Below, one piece after another: positions 8,188-16,392 of a stretch of 64,000 bases of DNA (positions within the stretch are counted from its first letter, which is position 1; the number at the start of each line of letters is the position of its first letter). The stretch comes from Rhodoferax lacus (GTDB taxonomy: Bacteria > Pseudomonadota > Gammaproteobacteria > Burkholderiales > Burkholderiaceae_C), in assembly GCF_003415675.1 (NCBI RefSeq), contig NZ_QFZK01000014.1, positions 31,836-95,835 of the forward strand. Reading direction: 5' to 3'. The notes under the pieces are model-generated. The model was not told the DNA's origin, ran no database searches, and was given only the letters and a program-made list of their open reading frames with translations. Position numbers and translations under genes: made by a program.

Positions 8188-9111
8188 TCAGTGCCCCGGC
8201 TTTTGCGCCCGCGCCACGAGCAGAACGCCCAGCAGCGACACCGCCAGCCCCAGCGCCATGGCCCAGGACAGGGGCTCCTGAAACAGGGTCCAGGCCCAGA
8301 CCATGGTGACCGGCGGGCTGAGGTACAGAATGGCGGTGACCCGCGCGGGGGAGAACTTTTGCAGCGCCAGGTAGTACAACCCCCAGGCACCAAAGGTGGC
8401 AATGAACACCAGCCAGAGAATGCCGCCTATGAACTCGCGCTTGAGCACCGGCAACACGCTGCCCTCATGCCAGGCAAAGCCGGCAAAGATGACGGCCGCT
8501 GAGAGGCACTGGATGCACAGGCTCTGGTACACCGGCATGGCGCCCGAGGCACTGCGTTTTTGCAGCAGGCTGGCCAGTGCCAGCAAGGTGGTGCCCAGCA
8601 CCGGCCACAGATAGACCCAGGCAGAAGTGTCCGTGTGACCCGTGGACCAGGCGGATGCAATCAGCACCCCGGCCACACCCAGCCCGGTGCCCAGCCACTG
8701 GCGTGCACTCAGGGCCTGGCCCAGCACCGGCCAGGACAGCAGGGCCACGGCCAGTGGCAGCATGTCGGTGATGAGCGCCACGATGCCGGTGGGCGCACCG
8801 TGGGCAATCGCCAGCGAATAACCGGCCAGATAACCCGCCATCGCCAGGGCGCCAAACGCCACCTGCTGCAGCACATCCTTGCCGCGCATTCGCGGCCCCG
8901 CCAGCAGCGCCAATGGCAGCAACAGCAGCCCGGACACCAGGCTGCGCCACAGCAGGATCAGGAAGATGGGCGCGTAGTCCGTGGCAAAGCGCACGCCCAC
9001 GAACCCGGCACTCCAGCTCAGCACCATGGCCACTTCCAGGCCTGCGCCTGCGGCCAGGGCCAGCCAGCGTGCGCGCTGGGTTGAAGCCTGCGGCGCGCCG
9101 GGCGCGCCCAC
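8188..9111 (-). CDS. EamA/DMT family transporter
   Basis: 307 residues with ten predicted membrane helices in two EamA repeats (RSLVSGLLLLPLALL in the first; ITDMLPLAVALLSWPVLGQ between them). These inner-membrane carriers usually export amino acids or other metabolites. The start is GTG (VGAPGAPQ-like N terminus). It begins on the base just before the stop codon of the second EamA gene upstream, so the two are probably cotranscribed and could act together. Substrate unknown. Confidence 0.82.
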   Translation of the reverse strand: MGAPGAPQASTQRARWLALAAGAGLEVAMVLSWSAGFVGVRFATDYAPIFLILLWRSLVSGLLLLPLALLAGPRMRGKDVLQQVAFGALAMAGYLAGYSLAIAHGAPTGIVALITDMLPLAVALLSWPVLGQALSARQWLGTGLGVAGVLIASAWSTGHTDTSAWVYLWPVLGTTLLALASLLQKRSASGAMPVYQSLCIQCLSAAVIFAGFAWHEGSVLPVLKREFIGGILWLVFIATFGAWGLYYLALQKFSPARVTAILYLSPPVTMVWAWTLFQEPLSWAMALGLAVSLLGVLLVARAQKPGH

Positions 9112-9960
9112 CTAGCGGCTGCCCCAGAACGCGGCGCCCACCACCAGCGTGGCAGCCAGCGCCACGTTCCACTGCAGGGGCTGACCGGTGCTGACCAGCA
9201 AGAGCACGGTGGACAGAATGGGCGTGGCAAAGGCCAGCAGGCCGATGCGCCGGGTGTCGCCGCGCTTGATGGCGGCATCCCACAAAAAGAAGGCGCCGCC
9301 CAACGGGCCCAGGCCCAGGATGGCGATCAGCACCACGTCTTCGGTGCTCAACGTAATGGATGGCTCCAGCAGGGCATGGGCGGCCAGGGACAGCAAGCCC
9401 GAGGCCGCGGCAAAGCCGCCCACGGCGGCCGTGGGAAAGGCCGGCAGCCGGCGCGTGAGCAGCGAATAGCTGGCCCACACAAACGCCGAGGCCAGCGCCA
9501 TCAGATAGCCCGCATGGAAACCATCACCCGCAAACGCGGGCCCACCCCGCCCCAGGATGGCAATGGCCGCGCCGGCAAAGCCGATGAGCGCGGCCACGAT
9601 GTGGCGCGCGTGCAGGGACACGCCCTTCAGAAACAGCGGCGCCATCACCACCATGCCCAGCGGCCAGAGGTAGTTGATGAGGTTGGCCTCCACCGCGGGC
9701 GCATGGCGCAGGGCCATGAAGAGCAGAAAGTGAAAACCAAACAGCCCGTAGATGCCCACCAGCAGCGTGGGCAGCGGCACCTTCCAGCGCGACAGACGCC
9801 ACTGCGCCAAGGGCAGCGCAATCACACTGCCCACCAGCAGGCCAAGACCCGTGAGGAGGAAGGGAGGGATGTGGGCCAACCGCACCCCCAAAGGGGCCAA
9901 GGAGCCCCACAAGGCAATGGCGGCCAGCGCCAACAGATCTGCTTTCAATTCGGCTTTCAT
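9112..9960 (-). CDS. EamA/DMT family transporter
   Basis: 282 residues, ten predicted helices, starting MKAELKADLLALAAIALWG. The ALRHAPAVEANLINYLWPL segment is typical of the YicL/RhaT-like drug/metabolite transporters. It is immediately followed by a second EamA gene with no intergenic gap. A divergent small membrane protein gene starts 53 bases upstream. Substrate unknown. Confidence 0.85.
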   Translation of the reverse strand: MKAELKADLLALAAIALWGSLAPLGVRLAHIPPFLLTGLGLLVGSVIALPLAQWRLSRWKVPLPTLLVGIYGLFGFHFLLFMALRHAPAVEANLINYLWPLGMVVMAPLFLKGVSLHARHIVAALIGFAGAAIAILGRGGPAFAGDGFHAGYLMALASAFVWASYSLLTRRLPAFPTAAVGGFAAASGLLSLAAHALLEPSITLSTEDVVLIAILGLGPLGGAFFLWDAAIKRGDTRRIGLLAFATPILSTVLLLVSTGQPLQWNVALAATLVVGAAFWGSR

Positions 9961-10013
9961 ATGGGGGGTGAGGATACCGCCCGCAGGGCCGCCCTTGCCC
10001 TTAGACTCCGGCC

Positions 10014-10415
10014 ATGATGAATGATCTTCAACCCTTTCTTGTGCATTGGGCCATCACCGCGCTGGCGCTGTGGGTGGCCAGCCACGTATTCAAGGGCATC
10101 CGCTTTGCGGACCTGGGCTCCCTGCTGGTTGCCGCACTGCTGCTGGGCTTTGCCAACGCCGTGGTGAAGCCGCTGCTGATCGTCCTGACCCTGCCGCTGA
10201 CCTTTCTGAGCTTTGGACTGTTTTTGCTGGTCATCAACGCCTTGATGATTCTGCTGGTCTCAGCCCTGGTCAAAGGCTTTCAGGTCTCGGGCTTCTGGAC
10301 CGCGCTGTTTGCCAGCCTGTTCATCTCGCTCATCAGCTTCCTGCTGCAGATCTTTGTACTGGGTGGCAGCAGCGCGCATGAGGTCCACATGCCCCCGGGG
10401 GGGCAGTGGTTGTAG
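10014..10415 (+). CDS. Phage holin family / YvlD-like small membrane protein
   Basis: 133 residues with four predicted membrane helices: VHWAITALALWVASHVFKGI, then LLVAALLLGFANAVVKPLL, then the characteristic LTLPLTFLSFGLFLLVINALMI and SGFWTALFASLFIS (each read in short pieces). This is the mycobacteriophage-holin-like PF04020 family, widespread in non-phage chromosomes, and no lytic function is implied. In Bacillus a relative is linked to envelope stress. Nothing nearby is phage-derived. Confidence 0.8.
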   Translation: MMNDLQPFLVHWAITALALWVASHVFKGIRFADLGSLLVAALLLGFANAVVKPLLIVLTLPLTFLSFGLFLLVINALMILLVSALVKGFQVSGFWTALFASLFISLISFLLQIFVLGGSSAHEVHMPPGGQWL

Positions 10416-10498
10416 CCTGAATGGGTTCAGGCGGGCGCGGCTTCGGCTTGCACTGTGGTCTGGCCTGCGGGTGAGGCGCTGGCAGCCGGGCCGCTCGG

Positions 10499-10535
10499 CC
10501 AAGGAAGCGAATCGCACTTGCTTATGCGAAAGCCG
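10499..10535 (-). promoter_or_regulatory. Orphan copy of the sulfur-regulon-like operator
   Basis: On the minus strand this reads CGGCTTTCG-CATAAGCAA, ten free bases, then CTTCCTTGG. It matches the five copies found in front of sulfur genes, with identical spacing. No gene follows in this orientation: it points toward the 3' end of the holin-like gene. It may be the relic of a deleted sulfur gene or the promoter of a short transcript. The remainder of the 10416-10642 gap shows nothing recognisable. Confidence 0.5.
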
Positions 10536-10642
10536 TGCATGGAACGCAACGCTTCAAGGACCAGGCGCACGAACTGGGTTGCGGGTCGCTTGGGCAGCGT
10601 TGCTTGCTGCGGAATAAGGAATGAACTCTGCGCTTGTGGGCT

Positions 10643-11038
10643 TCAGCCCAGGAGCGCCATGCCTGTGTGCCTGCATGCACCCACATCAAAGGTCACGGTT
10701 TGGCTGCAGCCTGCACCGGATGCCGATTGTTCGATCAGACAGTCTGCAAAGTCGGCCTTGCCTGCACCGAAGGTACGTAGCGCACGCAGCACCTGATCGG
10801 AGCGTTCCACCCTGAGTTGTTTGGTTCGAAGAACGGCCTCCAGGGCCTGCGCCACCTGCTCGCGGGTCAGGTCGTAGCAAGAAGTCAGGACCCAGTACAA
10901 CTCCACCACACTGACTGTGGCGATGTATCCGGGATTGCTGCTGTCGAGCGACTCTATGAGACGGTTTGCCTTGGGCGACTGCTTGGCGTCGTCCTGCATG
11001 ATGTAGCGCACCAAGACGTTGGTATCCAAGCCTATCAT
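10643..11038 (-). CDS. vapC: Type II toxin VapC, PIN domain ribonuclease
   Basis: 131 residues with a full PIN acidic set: D5 in MIGLDTNVLVR, E46 in VSVVELYW, D95 and D98 in KADFADCLI, and D117 in VTFDVGA. VapC toxins cleave tRNA or rRNA with Mg or Mn. The start overlaps the AbrB-type antitoxin gene by 4 bases, the standard coupling of vapBC. The toxin looks intact. Its exact RNA target is not predictable. Confidence 0.88.
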   Translation of the reverse strand: MIGLDTNVLVRYIMQDDAKQSPKANRLIESLDSSNPGYIATVSVVELYWVLTSCYDLTREQVAQALEAVLRTKQLRVERSDQVLRALRTFGAGKADFADCLIEQSASGAGCSQTVTFDVGACRHTGMALLG

Positions 11039-11277
11039 CGTGCCGCGGCTCCACGCTTTGCAATGGCAGCTTGCATGTCCTCAATGGAAACCGCCTTCCT
11101 GGCCTTGTCAAACATGCCCTTGAGTTCCGTTACCTCGCTGTTGGCAGCCATAAATTCATAACGCCCCGGTGCGACCTGAATGAATTCGACGCGATCTCCG
11201 GCTTCGATCTGCATCGCTTTGCGAACGGCAACGGGAATGGTGATCCGGCCTTTGGATGTGACTCGTGCGCTTGCCAT
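11035..11277 (-). CDS. vapB: Type II antitoxin VapB, AbrB/MazE DNA-binding domain
   Basis: 80 residues. The first 45 are a SpoVT/AbrB swapped-hairpin DNA-binding domain (SARVTSKGRITIPVAVRKAM). The C-terminal half should wrap the VapC toxin. The ATG at 11277 is preceded by AAAAGGAGCTACCG, a strong ribosome binding site, so the longer upstream extension is not used. VapB with VapC normally represses its own promoter, which would lie just upstream at about 11280-11340. Confidence 0.87.
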   Translation of the reverse strand: MASARVTSKGRITIPVAVRKAMQIEAGDRVEFIQVAPGRYEFMAANSEVTELKGMFDKARKAVSIEDMQAAIAKRGAAAR

Positions 11278-11446
11278 CGGTAGCTCCTTTTGCCTCACCT
11301 TAGAGTTTGGAACGGAAGGCGTCAAGGCCCGCGCCGCCTTACGCGCTCGCGTTATTTGCAAGGCCGTTTTCCTTCGTTCCGATTGCGGCAGTACCTACCC
11401 AGAATGCAAAGCATGACCACACAGCGCAACTGCGCAGGAGAGCACC

Positions 11447-11614
11447 ATGCCATTCAGCACCGCCAGCCGACACACCCGCCCGACCAGCGCCCCACTGGAA
11501 GCCAACCCCTTTGACAAGGAAGAGGTATTGCCCGGCCTGGGCATTGCCGTTTTGTGGGTGGTGCTGTCCTATGTGTTTGTCAGCCTGTTGATGCTGCCGG
11601 TGCACCCGGTGTAG
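11447..11614 (+). CDS. Small single-pass membrane protein, unknown function
   Basis: A 55-residue ORF with a good ribosome binding site (CAGGAGAGCACC before ATG). The N-terminal half is polar, with ANPFDKEEVLPG. The C-terminal half is one hydrophobic helix, GIAVLWVVLSYVFVSLLML, ending in PVHPV. It looks like a genuine small protein rather than a shadow, because no gene lies opposite. It sits between vapBC and the rhodanese-encapsulin cluster, but the 106 bases after it contain a separate operator and I would not link it to sulfur metabolism. Confidence 0.5.
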   Translation: MPFSTASRHTRPTSAPLEANPFDKEEVLPGLGIAVLWVVLSYVFVSLLMLPVHPV

Positions 11615-11652
11615 GGGGCTTGTGAGATTGGGCTTATGCAGTTTGGCTTATG

Positions 11653-11689
11653 CGATTTTCGAGTAAGCAAGGCCAATTTCAGTCGTTTG
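11653..11689 (+). promoter_or_regulatory. Candidate CysB/SsuR-type operator of the encapsulin cluster
   Basis: It reads CGATTTTCG-AGTAAGCAA, ten free bases, then AGTCGTTTG. The right half is identical to that upstream of cysT. Just before it, GGCTTATGC occurs twice (about 11633 and 11646), giving further GCTTA/TAAGC symmetry. The site ends 31 bases before the rhodanese ATG, closer than at the other genes, so the mRNA may have almost no leader. Confidence 0.6.
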
Positions 11690-11720
11690 GTTTTGGGTCC
11701 CGGCTGCTTACGCTTGACCC

Positions 11721-12203
11721 ATGACCCAACTAACCCCAACCCCCATACAGGCGAGCGGTGCCCTGCCCGCTGCGCTTGAATCCATACGCACCGTCGCCTT
11801 GTCCACCGGCCTGCCCTATGCGGGCGCGGTGCCACCCCAGCTGGCCTGGGAACTGTTCTCGGCCGGCGAGGTGGTGCTGGTGGATGTGCGCAGCACCGAA
11901 GAGCGCAAGTTTGTCGGCCATGTGCCCGGCAGCCAGCATGTGGCCTGGGCCACCGGCACAGCGCTCACCCGCAACCCACGCTTTGTGCGCGAGCTCGAAG
12001 TAAAGGTGGGCAAGCAGGCCACCATCCTGCTGCTGTGCCGTAGCGGCAAGCGATCGGCGCTGGCAGCGCAGGCGGCGGCCTCGGCGGGCTTTACCCGGGT
12101 GTTCAACATCCTGGAAGGCTTTGAGGGCGAGATCGATGCCAGCAAGCACCGCGGAGCCAAGGATGGCTGGCGCTTCCACAAGCTGCCCTGGGTGCAGGAC
12201 TGA
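11721..12203 (+). CDS. Rhodanese-like domain sulfurtransferase
   Basis: 160 residues. A single rhodanese domain occupies about residues 35-145, with LVDVRSTEERKFVGHVPGS and the active-site loop LLLCRSGKRS, where C106 would carry the persulfide. Such proteins move sulfane sulfur between donors and acceptors. It is the first gene of a unit with serine acetyltransferase, encapsulin shell and cysteine desulfurase, where a persulfide carrier makes biochemical sense. No Shine-Dalgarno sequence precedes the ATG (CGCTTGACCC), consistent with a leaderless or short-leader message. Confidence 0.85.
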   Translation: MTQLTPTPIQASGALPAALESIRTVALSTGLPYAGAVPPQLAWELFSAGEVVLVDVRSTEERKFVGHVPGSQHVAWATGTALTRNPRFVRELEVKVGKQATILLLCRSGKRSALAAQAAASAGFTRVFNILEGFEGEIDASKHRGAKDGWRFHKLPWVQD

Positions 12204-12218
12204 ACGGAAACCGATCTG

Positions 12219-13172
12219 ATGGCAACTGCAAGCAACTACAAGACGGCCAGCGCATCGCATGGACCGCTGCTGGACCTGGAACACGTCGTGGGCGAACTGG
12301 CTGCGGTGCGCCAGGAGTGGCGTCTGTCGCAGCAGCGCTCCAACGAGCCCGGCGGGCGCGAACTGCCCTCGCGCGATGCGCTCTCCGACATTCTGAAAGG
12401 CCTCAAGGGCGTGCTGTTTCCCATGCGCCTGGGGCCCACCGATTTGCGCCAGGAGAGCGAAGACTTTTATGTGGGCCACACGCTGGGCGTGGTGCTGCAT
12501 GCGCTGCACGCCCAGGTGCGGCTCGAGTTGCACTACACGGCGCGCCACCGAGAGGCACTGGACAGCGAGGCACTGGACGCCCAGGCCACCACGCTCACGC
12601 GTGACTTTGCCGCGGCCCTGCCCGGCATCCGCCGCCTGCTCGACAGCGATGTGGTGGCCGCCTTTGAGGGCGACCCTGCCGCGCGCAGCGTGGACGAAGT
12701 GCTGCTGTGCTACCCCGGCATTCTGGCCATGATTTACCACCGCGTGGCGCACCGCCTGTACCGCTTTGGCGTGCCCCTGCTGGCGCGCATTGTGGCGGAG
12801 CTGGCGCATGCGGAAACCGGCATCGACATCCACCCCGGCGCCCGCATCGGAGCGGGCTTCTTCATCGACCACGGCACGGGCGTCGTGATTGGCGAGACCG
12901 CAGTGATTGGCGAGCGCGTGCGCCTGTACCAGGCCGTCACCCTGGGTGCCAAGAGCTTTCCGGTGGATGCCGAGGGCAAACCGCTCAAGGGCCAGCCACG
13001 CCACCCGACGCTGGAAGACGAGGTGGTGATTTACGCGGGAGCCACCGTGCTGGGCCGTATCACCGTGGGGCGCGGCGCCTCGATTGGCGGCAACGTCTGG
13101 CTCACGCATGACGTGGCACCGGGCACGCACATCACGCAGGCCAGCGCGCGCCAGGATCTGAAAGCTGCCTGA
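12219..13172 (+). CDS. epsC: Serine O-acetyltransferase EpsC
   Basis: 317 residues. The N-terminal 190 residues are the helical part of the EpsC/SrpH type of serine acetyltransferase (LKGLKGVLFPMRLG, YYHxx-like YHRVAHRLYRFG). The C-terminal 110 form a left-handed beta-helix with hexapeptide repeats and the catalytic region IDIHPGARIGAGFFIDHGTGVVIG (in overlapping short pieces). It makes O-acetylserine from serine and acetyl-CoA, the direct cysteine precursor and, in many bacteria, source of the CysB inducer. It lies 15 bases after the rhodanese gene and 66 before srpI, so substrate for cysteine supply is coexpressed with the desulfurase. Confidence 0.92.
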   Translation: MATASNYKTASASHGPLLDLEHVVGELAAVRQEWRLSQQRSNEPGGRELPSRDALSDILKGLKGVLFPMRLGPTDLRQESEDFYVGHTLGVVLHALHAQVRLELHYTARHREALDSEALDAQATTLTRDFAAALPGIRRLLDSDVVAAFEGDPAARSVDEVLLCYPGILAMIYHRVAHRLYRFGVPLLARIVAELAHAETGIDIHPGARIGAGFFIDHGTGVVIGETAVIGERVRLYQAVTLGAKSFPVDAEGKPLKGQPRHPTLEDEVVIYAGATVLGRITVGRGASIGGNVWLTHDVAPGTHITQASARQDLKAA

Positions 13173-13238
13173 AGTACCGCCGCCACACAAGCAACCGAAA
13201 CCTTTTTTCTCACCTCTTTTCAACCCCCGGAGACTCCC

Positions 13239-14168
13239 ATGTCAGACATAGCCCCAGGTCAATCCGCGCTCAGCGACAACGCTGCGCGGCAACTAGCCAA
13301 CGCCACCAAGACCGTACCCATTCTGAGCACCATCAGCCCGCGCTGGCTGGTGCATCTGCTGCAATGGGTTCCCGTGGAAGCCGGTATCTACCGCCTCAAC
13401 AAGGTCAAGAACCCGCAGGACGTGCTGGTGGCCTGCGCCAAGCGCGATGAGTCCGAACTGCCGCAGACCTTTGTGGACTACGAAGAAACCCCGCGCGAGT
13501 ATTTCCTCAACGCCGTCTCCACCGTGCTGGATGTGCACACCCGCGTGTCGGACCTGTACAGCAGCCCGCATGACCAGATCAAGGAGCAGCTGCGCCTGAC
13601 CATTGAGACCATCAAGGAACGCCAGGAGTCCGAGCTGATCAACAACCCGGATTACGGCCTGCTCGCCAGCGTCGCACCGGAGCAGATCATCAACCCGCTG
13701 ACCGGCGCCCCCACCCCCGATGACCTGGACGAGCTGCTGACCAAAGTCTGGAAAGAGCCCGCCTTCTTTCTGACCCACCCCTTGGCCATTGCCGCGTTTG
13801 GGCGCGAGTGCACACGCCGCGGCGTGCCACCCCCCACGGTGAGCCTGTTTGGTTCGCAGTTCCTGACCTGGCGCGGCGTGCCGCTGATTCCCAGCGACAA
13901 GGTGCCTGTGGCCGATGGCAAGACCAAGATCATCCTGGTGCGCGTGGGTGACAAGCGCCAGGGCGTGGTGGGCGTGTTCCAGCCCGGACTGGCCGGTGAA
14001 CAGAGCCCGGGTCTGTCGGTGCGCTTCATGGGCATCAACCGCAGCGCGATTGCCTCCTATCTGATCAGCCTGTACTGCTCACTGGTTGTCCAATCCGACG
14101 ACGCGCTGGCCGTGCTGGAAGATGTTGAAGTGGGCAAGTTCCATGACTATCCAGACACCTACAAGTAA
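13239..14168 (+). CDS. srpI: Family 2A encapsulin nanocompartment shell protein (SrpI)
   Basis: 309 residues, HK97 phage-like fold. Recognisable stretches are PRWLVHLLQWVPVEAGIYRLN in the N-terminal region (read as two pieces), PQTFVDYEETPREYFL, LINNPDYGLL, the FFLTHPLAIAAFGRECTRRGV helix region, and the C-terminal GINRSAIASYLISLYCS (short pieces). Family 2A shells assemble into icosahedral compartments holding a cysteine desulfurase, and were first seen as a sulfur-regulated protein in cyanobacteria. A CGGAG ribosome binding site precedes the ATG. The cargo gene starts inside its last 26 bases, so shell and cargo are translationally coupled. Confidence 0.95.
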   Translation: MSDIAPGQSALSDNAARQLANATKTVPILSTISPRWLVHLLQWVPVEAGIYRLNKVKNPQDVLVACAKRDESELPQTFVDYEETPREYFLNAVSTVLDVHTRVSDLYSSPHDQIKEQLRLTIETIKERQESELINNPDYGLLASVAPEQIINPLTGAPTPDDLDELLTKVWKEPAFFLTHPLAIAAFGRECTRRGVPPPTVSLFGSQFLTWRGVPLIPSDKVPVADGKTKIILVRVGDKRQGVVGVFQPGLAGEQSPGLSVRFMGINRSAIASYLISLYCSLVVQSDDALAVLEDVEVGKFHDYPDTYK

Positions 14169-16338
14169 TCTGCCGGGGGAACATCCCCCTGCAGGTCTGC
14201 CCGACATCGCCATGCTGACGCAGCTGGCCGGTGCCTTCTTCTCGGCCCTGCCGGGACAGGCGCCTCAGCTGCCGGCCTCTGCGCCGTCGCTGGGCAGTTT
14301 GCCGCAGCCCTCGCCACCGGCGTTTGGGAATGCGCAGCCGAGCGCGCCCGCTTTGGGGAGCATTCAGCCGCCCGCGCAAGCGCTTGGCGGGGTGCCTGCA
14401 CCCACCAACGTGCTGCCCGGTGGCAGCTCGCTGGGACCTACGGCGCGTGAGCCGCAATCCCCTGCGGGTCTGCCCTTTGGACAGCCGCCGCCCGGTGCCA
14501 ATATGGCGCCGACCACGCCACAAAATGCGCTCAACCTGGGCGCATCCACACCCGCACTGGTGCCGCACTCCGCAGCGCCCAACGGCCTGCCCGACAACGC
14601 CACCCTGGTAGCACCCGCTGCAGACAACCGCGTTGGTGGACAGGTGCTGGGCGTGCCACAGCCTGTTGCCCATAGCGTGCCCACACCGGCCACTGCGCCA
14701 TCGAAGCCCACTGCGGGAGGCGCATCCGTGCCCGCCGCACCGGGCGTCGGTGAATCAGCGGCTGTGACGGCAGGCAGTGCAGCGCTTCCGGCCGACAGTG
14801 CTTCGGCACCGGCTCCGGCGGCTGAGGCTTCGCCCTATTACTTCGTCAACAGCGGCAGCGGCTATCCGTCCACCGTGACCGATTACAGCGCACCGCGCGA
14901 AGACCGCGTCACCGCGCATTCCTTTGGCCTGCCCGGTGCCGACGATTTGCGTGCGCTGCTGAGCAACAACCCACGCGTACCTGCACAAGCAGGTGCAGCA
15001 CCGGTTGCCAACAGCAGCGGTGCGCAGGCGGCGGGTCCGTTCTATTTTCTGGAACCTAAACGGGACCCCAAAGGTTTCGCCGGAAGGGATCCGGAGATTG
15101 ATGCGTCACGCCATCCGGCCTTTGACGTCAACGCGGTGCGTCGGGATTTCCCCATCCTGCAGGAACGCGTGAACGGCAAGCAATTGGTGTGGTTTGACAA
15201 TGCCGCCACCACGCACAAGCCCAAGGCAGTGATTGACCGGATCTCGTATTTTTACGAACACGAGAATTCGAACATCCACCGTGCGGCCCATGCGCTGGCC
15301 GCCCGCGCCACCGATGCCTACGAAGGTGCGCGCGAGAAGGTGCGCAACTTCCTGGGTGCGGGCAGCGTGGATGAAATCATCTTCGTGCGCGGTGCCACCG
15401 AAGCCATCAACCTGGTTGCCAAGACCTGGGGTGTGCAGAACGTGAACGAGGGTGACGAGATCATCGTCTCGAACCTGGAACACCACGCCAACATCGTGCC
15501 CTGGCAGCAACTCGCGGCCCAGAAGGGCGCGAAGATCCGCGTGATTCCGGTGGACGACTCCGGCCAGGTGCTGCTGGACGAGTACAAAAAGCTGCTCAAT
15601 GACCGCACGAAAATCGTGTCCGTGACACAGGTCTCCAACGCCCTGGGCACCGTGGTGCCGGTGAAGGAGATCGTGGAACTGGCCCACCGCGCGGGCGCCA
15701 TCGCACTGGTGGACGGCGCGCAGTCGGTCAGCCATATGCGGGTGAATGTGCAGGACATTGGTGCGGACTTCTTTGTGTTCTCCGGGCACAAGGTGTTTGG
15801 CCCCACCGGCATTGGTGTGGTCTACGGCAAGCGTGCCCTGCTCGATGCCATGCCCCCGTGGCAGGGTGGCGGCAACATGATTGCCGACGTGACCTTCGAG
15901 CGCACGGTGTTCCAGCCGCCGCCCAACAAGTTCGAGGCCGGCACCGGCAACATCGCTGACGCGGTGGGTCTGGGTGCGGCCATCGACTATGTGCAGCGCA
16001 TCGGCCTGGAGAACATTGCCCGCTACGAGCACGACCTGCTGGCCTACGCCACGCACCTGCTCAAACCGATCCCCGGTGTGCGGCTGATTGGCACGGCGCA
16101 CGAGAAGGCCAGCGTGCTGTCCTTCGTGCTCAAGGGCTACACCACCGAGGAAGTGGGCAAGGCACTGAACGACGAAGGCATAGCGGTGCGCTCCGGTCAC
16201 CACTGCGCGCAGCCCATCCTGCGGCGCATGGGTGTGGAGACCACGGTGCGGCCGTCGCTGGCGTTCTACAACACCTGTGAAGAGGTGGACAGGATGATTG
16301 CGGTGGTACGGCGGCTGAGCGGGGCAAGGCAGCACTAG
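14143..16338 (+). CDS. Cysteine desulfurase with disordered encapsulin-targeting domain (family 2A cargo)
   Basis: 731 residues from the ATG giving MTIQTPTSNLPG. Residues about 1-325 are low-complexity, rich in Pro, Ala, Gly and Ser. They include a short amphipathic segment (MLTQLAGAFFSALPG, from residue 24) and two aromatic repeats, YYF at 232-234 and FYF at 300-302, likely shell contacts. From residue 327 on it is a SufS-type PLP enzyme: VWFDNAATTHKP, SNLEHHANIVPW, SGHKVFGPTG with PLP lysine K550, and SGHHCAQP with catalytic C688. It would take sulfur from cysteine as a persulfide inside the SrpI shell. An earlier in-frame ATG at 14086 lies deep in srpI and is unlikely. Confidence 0.93.
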   Translation: MTIQTPTSNLPGEHPPAGLPDIAMLTQLAGAFFSALPGQAPQLPASAPSLGSLPQPSPPAFGNAQPSAPALGSIQPPAQALGGVPAPTNVLPGGSSLGPTAREPQSPAGLPFGQPPPGANMAPTTPQNALNLGASTPALVPHSAAPNGLPDNATLVAPAADNRVGGQVLGVPQPVAHSVPTPATAPSKPTAGGASVPAAPGVGESAAVTAGSAALPADSASAPAPAAEASPYYFVNSGSGYPSTVTDYSAPREDRVTAHSFGLPGADDLRALLSNNPRVPAQAGAAPVANSSGAQAAGPFYFLEPKRDPKGFAGRDPEIDASRHPAFDVNAVRRDFPILQERVNGKQLVWFDNAATTHKPKAVIDRISYFYEHENSNIHRAAHALAARATDAYEGAREKVRNFLGAGSVDEIIFVRGATEAINLVAKTWGVQNVNEGDEIIVSNLEHHANIVPWQQLAAQKGAKIRVIPVDDSGQVLLDEYKKLLNDRTKIVSVTQVSNALGTVVPVKEIVELAHRAGAIALVDGAQSVSHMRVNVQDIGADFFVFSGHKVFGPTGIGVVYGKRALLDAMPPWQGGGNMIADVTFERTVFQPPPNKFEAGTGNIADAVGLGAAIDYVQRIGLENIARYEHDLLAYATHLLKPIPGVRLIGTAHEKASVLSFVLKGYTTEEVGKALNDEGIAVRSGHHCAQPILRRMGVETTVRPSLAFYNTCEEVDRMIAVVRRLSGARQH

Positions 16339-16365
16339 CCAGCGCTCCCCGCAAAGGAAAGAAGA

Positions 16366-16392
16366 GGGCGACCTGCGGGTCGCCCTTTTTTT
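16366..16392 (+). terminator. Rho-independent terminator of the encapsulin cluster
   Basis: GGGCGACC and GGTCGCCC form a perfect 8-base stem with a TGCG loop, followed by seven T. It lies 28 bases after the cargo stop codon and closes the rhodanese-epsC-srpI-desulfurase unit. The T-run enters the 3' end of the convergent DUF2934 gene. Confidence 0.9.

Noticed and set aside
10014..10415. Prophage holin
   Set aside because: The phage holin family label is historical; no lysis, structural or integrase genes are nearby.
14086..14142. Earlier start for the desulfurase cargo
   Set aside because: The extra 19 residues overlap srpI coding sequence deeply and are not like cargo N termini; the ATG at 14143 fits better.
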